The notes under the pieces were generated by a model. That model ran no database searches. It saw only the letters and a program-made list of their open reading frames with translations, and was not told the DNA's origin. Positions 8,343 to 15,796 of a stretch of 28,565 nucleotides of DNA are shown one piece after another. How positions within the stretch are numbered: position 1 is the stretch's first letter; every line of letters begins with the position of its first letter. The position numbers and the translations under genes were made by a program. Origin of the DNA: a virus; IMG/VR virus record IMGVR_UViG_3300025010_000198, positions 1 through 28,565 of that record; one strand, written 5' to 3'.

Positions 8343-8560
8343 TACTTTGTGATTGCAAACCAACCTTTTGCCATTATCACAAGCGTGCCTGTGATGACCG
8401 CCGATAATATGCCGACTAGCCATCTGCTTGCTGACTCTATTGTGGATAGCCGCCGTTCGTGGTCGTCTACATGGGTGGTCAACCCGGGCAGGCACTCAAG
8501 CCTCGCTATGATGTTCTCCATGTGGACTTCCATCCGTGCCATTCGCTCATCTTCAACCAT
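8342..8560 (-). CDS. XhlA-like holin / membrane protein, 72 aa
   Basis: An N-terminal charged amphipathic helix (DERMARMEVHMENIIARLE), a DDHERRLSTIE coiled segment and one C-terminal membrane helix (WLVGILSAVITGTLVIMA) give the same layout as the XhlA family of phage lysis proteins. AGGAG lies 11 bases before the ATG at 8560; a TTG at 8569 is too close to that site. It sits directly after the adaptor-domain gene and before the other small membrane proteins. It would act in the cell membrane, alone or with a partner holin. Family assignment is by pattern. Confidence 0.72.
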   Translation of the reverse strand: MVEDERMARMEVHMENIIARLECLPGLTTHVDDHERRLSTIESASRWLVGILSAVITGTLVIMAKGWFAITK

Positions 8561-8577
8561 TGAAGTCAACGCTCCTC

Positions 8578-9921
8578 TCAGCTTTTGATGCTGCCTGTTA
8601 TTAGCTGTAGCCAGCTATTCCAACTCTGCATAAGCGCGGTATATAGCGCACTGTTATTGGCGTATGTACTCCGCATCTTCCTTGCCTCTGCCTCTGCCCT
8701 GTCGAGGATAGACGAGGCCGCGTAGCCTATCGGGATCGCCGAAGGATAGTCCGTGTCGTTCACCATGTCAGCGGCTATCCCGTACCCGTGGACGGTAAGC
8801 GTTGCCCCTGCCGCCGGTGTTGGGTATACTCTGATGTATGAGCCTTGCAGCATGAGCCACTTGGTCGGCGTTGAAGCCGCCGTCTCGTTCCATGACTGAA
8901 GCGAGTAACCGAGGTCGCCCATCGTGGACTTCTTCAGCACAAGCGTACCGATGCTTGCCTCAAGCGGCTCAAATATGTCATCGGTGAAGTAGGTGTGCGT
9001 GTCGGCAAGCAGCGTCACATCTGTGGTCTTCCTGTAGCACTTGGTCGCCATCTGCGTTTCCCGGTATGCTATGTTCAGGCAGTAGTCTATGTCATCGTCT
9101 GAGTAGTTGCCTTGTGAGTCATAGTCGTTCAGCCTGCGTCTAAGCTGGTTCTGAAGGTCAAGGAAGCTCGGCCCTTGTCCGATTGTGCTTGCCGTCATGG
9201 TCAGGATATACGGCGAGAGCGCAGTACCAAGCCCCGCAAGGCTGCCCGTTCCCGCGTCCCCTGCGACAAAGGACACAGGCGCGTCAAGGTGCGCGTCCGA
9301 GGTGTTCGCCCACATGTAATAGGTGTTGCCAGCGTCCAGGTAGACCCCGTTTGCGCCGTTGACGTATCCGTCCGTATCCGTGAGGTACAGCCCTGCCACA
9401 ACCGCTGTAGGATCGTCGGTATTGGTAAACCAGACCTTCACATGGTCAAGCGGAGTTGTCGCCTCGTTCAGCACCTTGAAGAAGTATTGGGTAGCACCAG
9501 GGCCGGTGATGGCACTATAGATATTGTTGACGGTGTTGTATATGTTGGTGACCGAGCCGTCGATGTCTTTTAGGTACTTGGCTACACTGCCGTCTGTCTC
9601 ATGGTCGGGCGCGGTTATCACATGGTCTAGGATATCGGCCACGGTTATGACCGCCGCTGAGACGTACTCAACCGCCGGTATATCGTCTACGTCTGCCGTC
9701 CCTGCGGTGGTGAACATACACCTGTAATAGCCCGCCGCGTCCACGTTCGCGCCTGCCGCCACAGCGGAGTACAGCCCGTCTCCAAGGTCGCTGACCGCGC
9801 CGATGGTCAAGGCCGAACCGTCAGGCTTCTTTGCGGCTGCCGTGACTGTCAGCCCTGCCGCCCCTGAGCCTGAAGCCGTGAACATACCGAAAAAGGTAAT
9901 GGAATCTCCAATTTGTGGCAT
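8578..9921 (-). CDS. Two-part tail protein: beta-rich N-terminus plus adaptor-like C-terminus
   Basis: This is a 447-residue protein. Residues 1-250 are beta-rich; DSITFFGMFTASGSGAAGL and DGLYSAVAAG recall Ig-like or baseplate-type modules, with a spacer rich in N, I, Y and T (VTNIYNTVNNIYSAITG). Residues about 250-447 (LQNQLRRRLNDYD, YSDDDIDYCLNIAYRE) resemble the head-tail adaptor domain of SU10-like podoviruses, and the same domain type makes up the 213-aa protein at 13452-14093. The ATG follows the preceding TAA directly, with GGGGA as ribosome site. It may form a second ring or attach the spike to the tail. The adaptor call is from memory of the family pattern. Confidence 0.65.
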   Translation of the reverse strand: MPQIGDSITFFGMFTASGSGAAGLTVTAAAKKPDGSALTIGAVSDLGDGLYSAVAAGANVDAAGYYRCMFTTAGTADVDDIPAVEYVSAAVITVADILDHVITAPDHETDGSVAKYLKDIDGSVTNIYNTVNNIYSAITGPGATQYFFKVLNEATTPLDHVKVWFTNTDDPTAVVAGLYLTDTDGYVNGANGVYLDAGNTYYMWANTSDAHLDAPVSFVAGDAGTGSLAGLGTALSPYILTMTASTIGQGPSFLDLQNQLRRRLNDYDSQGNYSDDDIDYCLNIAYRETQMATKCYRKTTDVTLLADTHTYFTDDIFEPLEASIGTLVLKKSTMGDLGYSLQSWNETAASTPTKWLMLQGSYIRVYPTPAAGATLTVHGYGIAADMVNDTDYPSAIPIGYAASSILDRAEAEARKMRSTYANNSALYTALMQSWNSWLQLITGSIKS

Positions 9922-12900
9922 TTATATCCCCAATCTTCTTCTCGGCCCTGGTATCATCGAACCGAGCGCACTCGCAGACCACATCGGCCTGCCCGTTGTT
10001 CCTGCGTAGACCGTGATGCTTACATAGAAAACCTGGTTTTGGTATGAGACCTGCTGCCATGCAGACAGGTAATGCGCCTGAATGTCCACACCAAACCCTG
10101 CGTGCTTTATATCGTCCACCGTCCAGGTCGTGCCCCACAGGTCTGATGCACCGCCAAACGAGCGCGTCTCCCAGGTATCCACGGTTGACTCAACCCATAT
10201 ATGAGAGCCGTCCGCTTTGTTGTCGCCGGTCGGAGTGCCTGCCTTTAATAACCGTATTGTGTGGTCGTGCGTTGTCGGCTGCGCTGGTGGACTTCCAGTA
10301 CCCCAACCGGCCTTAAGCGTGACCGATATACCGCCTATCTCTGTCACTCCCACGGGTGGATCGAATCCGAAGTTTTGGAAGCGCAGAATCGGCGTCACAT
10401 AGTCCAGCACGGCAAAGCCCTCGCCGTAATAGGCTTTTTCCGCGTTGTCCACTCCTGCGTTCGGTATGTTAAGCCATGTATTCGCGCCAACGCTTGTGAC
10501 GTCAGTGGCGGGTGTGATAACCCCGTTTGTCTCGCTCCACAGCGGTGCCGGCGGGTCTTGAGGCTCAGGGTCAACCGGTGGATCGACCGGTGGGTCTACG
10601 GGCGGGTCTTCCGGCACCGGGTCTTCAACCGGAGGGTCTACCGGGTCTGGGTCTGGCACTATCGGAGGGTCTGCCGGGTCAACGGGCGGGTCTTCCGGTG
10701 GGTCTGGGTCTGGTATCGGGTCTTCCGGGTCAGGCGGGTCTGGCGGTGTCGTAACGGTCGCCGTGACTATCAAGGCAGAGTCCGTTGTCACGCTCTCCCC
10801 GTCCAGCCTCAGCACTCCGTCCGTCACCCAAACCTGCTGTGCCGCTGCCGAAACCCCCGTCCAAGTGTTGTAACGGGTCACATCGTAGCACCCGATAGCG
10901 AACCCCTCTATGGCTATGTCCGTACTCTTTGCGGTTGGCGTTACGCCGTCCCGCACCGCATTAGCCCAAGTCGCCTCTGAGTTGGAAAGCCAGAAGTAAG
11001 CCTCTGACCCCTTCTTCACGCCCATCAAGCGGACGTATGAGGAAGACGAAGTGCAGTCCTCTCCTGCGAAATCAGGTATGTTTGAGCAAAGCCGCACCGC
11101 GCCGTTCGGGTCATGGAACGGCAGGTCAGCGCAGAACGCCGAAAGCCCGTCCCAGATGCCGTAGAGCGATCGAGGGATTATGTAGTCCTTCGTCCACCAA
11201 TAGGTTGGCGTATGCAAGCCCTTCGTCGCCATGAGCGTAGCCCAGAAGCCGTTGTGAGCGTGGACGCCCGTGCTGTCATGGCTTGACATGGTGAGGTCGC
11301 CCGGGTCTGCGTACATGGACAGGTCGCCGCCTGCGCCCATCAGCCCGAACTCACCGTGAATGTACGGCTTCGGCAAGCCGAGCGTACCTGCGGCATAAGT
11401 GGACTCTGAGGTATGCGCCATGCAAGCAGCCCACTCCTCTTCATCTTCGCCTAGCGTGTCAAGCTCAAATCCGCTGTTGAATATCAGGTTTCTGCCGTCT
11501 GCCGCGTCTATCCTGAAGTTGTCTATCCAGACGTTCCCCGTTGTGCCTGTGAGCTTGAAGGTGAGCAGCATATAGTAGCAGTTGGCAGGCGTGGTCAGGT
11601 TCAAGGTCTTTAAGGACCATGAGACGTTCCCGTTGGTCACGGTGTTATAGACTGAACCTGAGCAGGCTGTACCGTCAGACTTGTAATACTGGTACTGCAC
11701 CGTAAGCTGCCCGTTGAAGCCGTAAGACCTTATCCTGTAGGTGTTGGTGTACGCAGAGGACGCCTTGCAAGGCACCTCTATGCTCCAAGAGCGCGTCGTA
11801 CCGTTAGGTGTGCATTTCATGCACTTGGAACCGGCATAACAGTTGGCCTGTGTCGTCTCAAGGGAATACCCGCCGCTGAAGTTACCCCAGAACGGTACGC
11901 CTCTTGGAGTAGTGCGCTCCTCCGTGTTCAGGTAGTAATGCACCTGATTGGCATCTGTGCCGGAGAGCGCGGCATAGCCCACATCTCCCGGTGAATACCA
12001 TGTCGAGTTCGTTACAATCCTGCCTGTAGGGTCGCTTGCTGCCAGAGCCGCAGATAGCCGTGTTATCCATGCCCCTCTGACTGCCGTATAAGTCGGGTCA
12101 AGTTCGTTTGATAGCTCCCACGCAAAGAGCGAGTCATAGCAAGCCCAACGTGCGGCCATCGAGCGCAGATGGTACTCCTGCTGTAGCAGGCTCTCCTCTG
12201 TTGAGAAGAAGTCTGCGTAATAGTCGAGGTACATACCGTCCACTTCGGGCATATAAAGCCTGTAGTCAAAGATAGCAGGTTGAAGCGTGATGCCGTAGCC
12301 GCTTGCCACGGATAGCAGATGCTCAAACCGCCACATTCTGCCACGGTCTAACTCAGTCGTGTTCCACGCCTCAAAGCCAGGCCTGAACAGGTAATCTGCA
12401 TAGCCGAGATCGGTATAGCCTGAGTCGCACTCTGCCAGCGTTGCATCATCTACCCACACGCTCCCGGCTGTGCTGGAGGCGTCCACTACCACGTTCCATG
12501 AGATCCACTCAGCGGCCTTGGTCGCAGAGACCGTCGATACCGTTGCTGTAACAGCCGTCCAATCGGCGCTGCCCTCTACACCATCGGAATATGCGGTTGT
12601 CTCTGAGCCGTCAGCCCACTTCAGCCTTAGCTTGAGTTTGGCTGTGCCGTTGAATGTGGAGTTGGTCTTGATGTAGCAGGTAGCCTTGTAATATGTGCTT
12701 GGCCTAACGCCTATAAACGTCTGCTCGATTACCTTGCGTTCGGTAGTGCCGCTTGTGACGGTAGCCCTAAGCGACTGCGCCCCCGTCCGCTTTACGCTGG
12801 TGTCATAGGCCGTTGTGAAGGCGGAGCCGCCCCAATCGGAGTAGTAGCCCCTGTGGACGTCCTGAACGGAGGTGTTGACGATGCCGCACCGGGAGAAGTT

Positions 12901-13449
12901 CATGCCATGAGCGTTCATCTCGTCAAGGAAGGCAAGAGCATCGTCGGTATCGGTCGGGAGCATTGCTCCGATCGGCACATACGGGTCGCCGTTTGCCCTG
13001 CTGAACCCGCCTGAGCCGCAGGCTACAATACCCTTGTTGCTCGATGCAACGCAGGTAAACGTTACAGCGTCTGCCGTGACTGTGCCTGTCTGGTCGGTGA
13101 AGGAGACCACCGCAGAGTGCGCCCCTGCCGTCTGAGGCATATATCTAATATGCCAGTAGGGAACGCTGGTCGGGCAAAACCTGTCATGGCCTGTGAAGCC
13201 TGTGCATTGGCCGAGGTACTCAAAGTCTGAGTCATAGAACCCCGGCACTGTGACTGTAGAGGCGTCAGGGAGCGTTATAACAGCCTGGCAGACCACTCCT
13301 GCCTTTGAGAGCGCAGAGGAGGTCACAGCAGGCCGCCAGGGGTTGTAATCGGCAGGCGATATGCCGGTCACAGCAAAGCCTAGCTCATATATGGAATATT
13401 TGCCCGGTGTCGCCGTATTCGCTGTTATTGATCCAATTACGATTGCCAT
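9922..13449 (-). CDS. Tail-associated glycoside hydrolase (clan A, GH5-like) with inserted CBM-like domains
   Basis: This is a 1175-residue protein, likely a host-polysaccharide depolymerase on the tail. Residues 1-140 resemble the beta domain found before such enzymes (DUF5060-like; GFYDSDFEY). From about 145 (DPYVPIGAM) a TIM-barrel glycosidase begins. The acid/base motif WELSNELDP places Glu449, and HGEFG places the nucleophile Glu700. Beta-sandwich segments at about 211-340 and 521-646 (ending WVDDATLAE and WIDNFRID) look like carbohydrate-binding inserts, the second lying between the two catalytic residues. About 70 residues of Pro/Asp/Glu/Val linker (about 902-970) lead to a C-terminal beta domain of about 200 residues that may be the virion anchor or receptor domain. 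The start ATG has a weak ribosome site three bases after the upstream TAG, so coupling is likely. Confidence 0.78.
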   Translation of the reverse strand: MAIVIGSITANTATPGKYSIYELGFAVTGISPADYNPWRPAVTSSALSKAGVVCQAVITLPDASTVTVPGFYDSDFEYLGQCTGFTGHDRFCPTSVPYWHIRYMPQTAGAHSAVVSFTDQTGTVTADAVTFTCVASSNKGIVACGSGGFSRANGDPYVPIGAMLPTDTDDALAFLDEMNAHGMNFSRCGIVNTSVQDVHRGYYSDWGGSAFTTAYDTSVKRTGAQSLRATVTSGTTERKVIEQTFIGVRPSTYYKATCYIKTNSTFNGTAKLKLRLKWADGSETTAYSDGVEGSADWTAVTATVSTVSATKAAEWISWNVVVDASSTAGSVWVDDATLAECDSGYTDLGYADYLFRPGFEAWNTTELDRGRMWRFEHLLSVASGYGITLQPAIFDYRLYMPEVDGMYLDYYADFFSTEESLLQQEYHLRSMAARWACYDSLFAWELSNELDPTYTAVRGAWITRLSAALAASDPTGRIVTNSTWYSPGDVGYAALSGTDANQVHYYLNTEERTTPRGVPFWGNFSGGYSLETTQANCYAGSKCMKCTPNGTTRSWSIEVPCKASSAYTNTYRIRSYGFNGQLTVQYQYYKSDGTACSGSVYNTVTNGNVSWSLKTLNLTTPANCYYMLLTFKLTGTTGNVWIDNFRIDAADGRNLIFNSGFELDTLGEDEEEWAACMAHTSESTYAAGTLGLPKPYIHGEFGLMGAGGDLSMYADPGDLTMSSHDSTGVHAHNGFWATLMATKGLHTPTYWWTKDYIIPRSLYGIWDGLSAFCADLPFHDPNGAVRLCSNIPDFAGEDCTSSSSYVRLMGVKKGSEAYFWLSNSEATWANAVRDGVTPTAKSTDIAIEGFAIGCYDVTRYNTWTGVSAAAQQVWVTDGVLRLDGESVTTDSALIVTATVTTPPDPPDPEDPIPDPDPPEDPPVDPADPPIVPDPDPVDPPVEDPVPEDPPVDPPVDPPVDPEPQDPPAPLWSETNGVITPATDVTSVGANTWLNIPNAGVDNAEKAYYGEGFAVLDYVTPILRFQNFGFDPPVGVTEIGGISVTLKAGWGTGSPPAQPTTHDHTIRLLKAGTPTGDNKADGSHIWVESTVDTWETRSFGGASDLWGTTWTVDDIKHAGFGVDIQAHYLSAWQQVSYQNQVFYVSITVYAGTTGRPMWSASALGSMIPGPRRRLGI
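10546..10752 (-). repeat. Low-complexity repeat encoding a Pro-Asp linker
   Basis: Imperfect tandem units related to GGGTCTNCCGG (plus strand) encode DPP, VDP and EDP repeats in the glycosidase protein. One part repeats PVDP three times in a row. Such DNA can gain or lose units by slippage, changing the linker length. It also produces long open frames on the plus strand that are not genes. Confidence 0.85.
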
Positions 13450-13451
13450 AC

Positions 13452-14093
13452 CTAGTAACTGAACCTTTCATAACGCCGGGTGTTCATCGCCCCTTGAAGT
13501 GCCTGAAGCTCGTTTGACCACATAGCGGAATACTTCTCAAACCGCATTCGCTCTATCGCCTTGTCAGGGTCAAAGGGCAGTTCGGCAAGGATATAGTAGG
13601 CTGGCGCAATCTGGAAATGGCTTGGGAAGTACGTCAGCGGGTTGGTCGCGCCCGTGCTGTCCGAGAAGTCGGCGGGTAACGCCCTGCCACGTACGACAAG
13701 CAGCCCTGCGGTTGAAACCGTTGGGATCACGTCGAATACCAGCGCGTCGCCGGTCGGCACAAAGTAAGAGGGTGTCCCTGTTGCCGTCCTCCACCCGTCA
13801 GAGTTCTCATCGAGCCAATCGAAGGTAGTGCGCTCAAGGAGAACCCCGTCCCACTCCACCGAGCCAACGCCCCGGCAGTCGATTGGGAGCGACGCCCTGT
13901 TGCCGGTGATCGGGAATACCGTTGTGGAGTTCGTCCAGATAGTGCCTGAGAGCATATCCGTCCTGTCGGCCATGATGCCGAGTGCCTTGTTGCCGAGCAT
14001 ACGGACGGTAGAGGCGTTCGGCCGTGCGCCTTCTTTCTCCAAGACATCGGAGACAAACTCGATTATGTTAGACCATGTGTATTGCGTGCTCAT
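13452..14093 (-). CDS. Head-tail adaptor protein (SU10-adaptor-like)
   Basis: This is a 213-residue protein. GAGAGG lies five bases before the ATG. N-terminal helices (WSNIIEFVSDVLEKEG, then a second helix through NKALGIMADR) are followed by a beta-rich core with LPIDCRGVGSVEWDGVLLE and a helical C-terminus (FDPDKAIERMRFEKYSAMW). This layout fits the adaptor or connector proteins that join portal and nozzle in short-tailed phages. It comes after the capsid block and before the tail genes, as expected. The same domain type is fused to another protein at 8578-9921. Family recognition is from memory, not a search. Confidence 0.68.
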   Translation of the reverse strand: MSTQYTWSNIIEFVSDVLEKEGARPNASTVRMLGNKALGIMADRTDMLSGTIWTNSTTVFPITGNRASLPIDCRGVGSVEWDGVLLERTTFDWLDENSDGWRTATGTPSYFVPTGDALVFDVIPTVSTAGLLVVRGRALPADFSDSTGATNPLTYFPSHFQIAPAYYILAELPFDPDKAIERMRFEKYSAMWSNELQALQGAMNTRRYERFSY

Positions 14094-14161
14094 GTGCGCC
14101 TCTCAAACTTGTGGTGAAACCGTGTCAATCTGTCACGGGTTGAAAGTGCTAAGGTGTAGGT

Positions 14162-14221
14162 GGCCCGGTATGGTCGTGTAGGAGGTCACGACAGAGGGTT
14201 ATAACGCCCCTGCACCGGGCC
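14162..14221 (-). ncRNA. Candidate three-way-junction RNA with an anti-Shine-Dalgarno loop
   Basis: Read leftward, GGCCCGGT pairs with ACCGGGCC as an 8-bp closing stem. Inside are two hairpins: AGGG/CCCT with an A/T-rich loop, and GTCGTG/CACGAC with the eight-base loop ACCTCCTA. The loop is complementary to the TAGGAGGT type of ribosome site. The element starts five bases after the encoded CCA of the neighbouring tRNA, so it may be released by tRNA processing. No known RNA family is recognised; the structure is by eye. Confidence 0.5.
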
Positions 14222-14226
14222 ATGTT

Positions 14227-14304
14227 TGGAGCTTCCACGAGGACTCGAACCTCGAACCCAGCTGATTTGTAGAACAGCTGCTCTGCCAGTTGAGCTATAG
14301 AAGC
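14227..14304 (-). tRNA. tRNA with irregular anticodon arm, isotype uncertain
   Basis: Read leftward it has a 7-bp acceptor stem (GCTTCTA with TGGAAGC, one G-U), a D-arm GCTC/GAGC with GG in the loop, a perfect T-arm (CGAGG, TTCGAGT, CCTCG), discriminator T and an encoded CCA. The anticodon region, GCTGTTCTACAAATCAGC, is one or two bases too long. With a strict U33/purine-37 rule the loop CTACAAA gives anticodon ACA. A bulged stem gives TAC (Val). Taking TT before CTA gives an amber-reading CTA. None folds cleanly. It may be a decaying gene or one with an unusual loop. Confidence 0.78.
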
Positions 14305-14308
14305 ATGT

Positions 14309-14331
14309 TGCCGGTCTCTCCCGGCTGTCAC
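14309..14331 (-). repeat. 23-bp hairpin repeat, copy 1
   Basis: TGCCGGTCTCTCCCGGCTGT plus CAC on the plus strand, identical to 14574-14596. It contains a 5-bp stem (GCCGG/CCGGC) with a six-base loop. This copy overlaps the stop of the 74-aa gene and ends five bases before the tRNA. Confidence 0.85.
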
Positions 14332-14552
14332 TTATCTGCGTGAACCATATCATCACCAGACGATATGGCTTTTATCATGTCCAGTCTTTGAGCAGCCCAT
14401 AAACAGAATCTAGCCATAGAAGCCTGCTGCTCCAATGTCCATTCCCATTCATGTGGGCTACAAGTAACCCATATAGCCACCTTCAGCGTCTCCTTGTATT
14501 CTTTGCGGTCAAATGGTATATGCGTCTGTTCATCTGGAAGTACTAGTTTCAT
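14328..14552 (-). CDS. Hypothetical protein, 74 aa
   Basis: GGAGG lies seven bases before the ATG, so the start is clear. The protein is mixed, with a Trp-rich middle (IWVTCSPHEWEWTLEQQ) and a C-terminal helix (RFCLWAAQRLDMIKAI). No motif is recognised. It is bracketed by two identical 23-bp hairpin repeats, which may mean the gene with its flanks arrived as a unit, or that the hairpins protect or process its transcript. Confidence 0.7.
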   Translation of the reverse strand: MKLVLPDEQTHIPFDRKEYKETLKVAIWVTCSPHEWEWTLEQQASMARFCLWAAQRLDMIKAISSGDDMVHADK

Positions 14553-14573
14553 GCGTCAGCCTCCATTTTTATG

Positions 14574-14596
14574 TGCCGGTCTCTCCCGGCTGTCAC
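14574..14596 (-). repeat. 23-bp hairpin repeat, copy 2
   Basis: Exact copy of 14309-14331 in the same orientation, just upstream of the ribosome site of the 74-aa gene. It lies in the 107-base gap after the beta-repeat protein. Confidence 0.85.
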
Positions 14597-14659
14597 GTCT
14601 GTTTGGGCCAGATATAAGCTATCAAGCATTGCCCCGGCTGACGTTCGCCGTAACTTGGT

Positions 14660-15796
14660 TTAGTCTGCGGCTTCTACAGAGAGGGTGGCTGAACCTATCG
14701 CAAAGGCCGCCCACTTTGTGGCTGATATGCCGACAATGCGTATGCCCCCGCCTATCTTCTCGCCAGCGGTAGACAGAGATACCTTGTCGGAGGTCGCCAC
14801 GTTGAGCGCGACGATGCTGTTGCCGTCCGCTGTGGTCGGCACAACGTCAAGCACCTGGTCTGCAGTCTGGTATATCTCGTAGACCACGCCGACTGTCCCG
14901 GCAGCAGGGTCAGGGAGCGTCACGGTTGTAGTGCCGTCCGCCTTGCTTGCGGTCACTATCAGGCCAGTCTGCGCTGCTGTCAACGTCTCTGAGCCGTCCG
15001 TGTTGGCAAGTGTAGCTCCATACTGGAACTTGTCTATTAACGCCACTCCATCAACGGAGAGCGTCCCTGTAGTGGCTACATTGCCTGTGGTATCTGCCAC
15101 GGTGAACGCGCTTGTGTCAACCGTGATTCCGCCGTTGAGCGCAGAAACCCCTCCTGCTGTAAGCGTGCCTGTAGTCCCCACGTTGCCGCTTGTGTCTGCG
15201 ACTGTGAATGCTGTGGAGTCGCAGGTTATCCCGGCGTTGAAGGCCACTGCGGAGGCTGAGGTTATGCCTGTGTCCCAACCTGAGCCGATGTTTACGGCTG
15301 TCTCAACCGCATGTGCGTCGCCTGTGATAGCTGCTATGTCAATGACCTGTACGGTGTTACTGCCTGTGTGGTCGGCATTCGTGATGTTCACGTCAAAGAG
15401 CGTGAAATCGTCACTCCCGTTCATTATGCCGAGCGTCGCTGTGTAGTCGTACGGGTTAGCCGAACCGCTGGCCGCGTTGGTGAGCGTCTGCGTAATAGTG
15501 CCTGCGGTCAGGATTGCGCCCTGTTCGCCTACGGAGAACACGGACGTTGCGCCCGTCCCGCCGTAGAAGTTGAGGTACTTGCCGCCGTTTAGCTTGGCGT
15601 CGAGTAGCTTCAACTTGAACAGGTCGCCCGTGGTGAGGAAGTTGTTGTACCAGTAGAAACTGGCAGTGGTTGTGGATGCACTGTACTGCGTCTTCCCTAC
15701 GGGGTTCTGTGCGCCTATGGCGAATGCCGAGACGGACAGCCCTGTTATGAGAAGAAGCGCAATGAGCGCAACTATGAATCTAGTCGGTAGTCTCAT
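14660..15796 (-). CDS. Beta-repeat virion-type protein with a signal peptide
   Basis: The ATG at 15796 gives MRLPTRFIVALIALLLITGL followed by SVSAFA, a typical Sec signal with an A-x-A-like site after about residue 26. An in-frame ATG at 15826 would add ten residues. Neither start has a strong ribosome site. The mature part is Thr/Gly/Ala-rich and includes two adjacent repeats of about 34 residues (GIT-D-S/T-AFTVADT-GNV-TTGTL, DNA about 15045-15247), like trimeric fibre or tailspike shafts. The C-terminal part (TVTLPDPAAGTVGVVYEI) resembles phage fibre or decoration domains. It lies between head and tail genes and overlaps the preceding gene. A secretion signal is odd for a virion part: the product could be exported, surface-held or a lysogen factor. 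Confidence 0.65.
   Translation of the reverse strand: MRLPTRFIVALIALLLITGLSVSAFAIGAQNPVGKTQYSASTTTASFYWYNNFLTTGDLFKLKLLDAKLNGGKYLNFYGGTGATSVFSVGEQGAILTAGTITQTLTNAASGSANPYDYTATLGIMNGSDDFTLFDVNITNADHTGSNTVQVIDIAAITGDAHAVETAVNIGSGWDTGITSASAVAFNAGITCDSTAFTVADTSGNVGTTGTLTAGGVSALNGGITVDTSAFTVADTTGNVATTGTLSVDGVALIDKFQYGATLANTDGSETLTAAQTGLIVTASKADGTTTVTLPDPAAGTVGVVYEIYQTADQVLDVVPTTADGNSIVALNVATSDKVSLSTAGEKIGGGIRIVGISATKWAAFAIGSATLSVEAAD

Noticed and set aside
10261-10980. A 239-codon open frame on the plus strand
   Set aside because: It lies opposite the Pro-Asp linker of the glycosidase gene, has extreme Arg/Val repeats (RVWVW, RVFR) and no ribosome site; it is an artefact of the repeat DNA.
173-14093. 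A tape-measure or long-tail module
   Set aside because: No long helical protein, tube, sheath or frameshifted chaperone pair is present; the large proteins are beta-rich or enzymatic.
14227-14304. The full tRNA as the attachment site
   Set aside because: It lies 11 kb from the integrase, has both halves and no arm repeats; the tRNA-Ser fragment at 25553-25591 fits far better.
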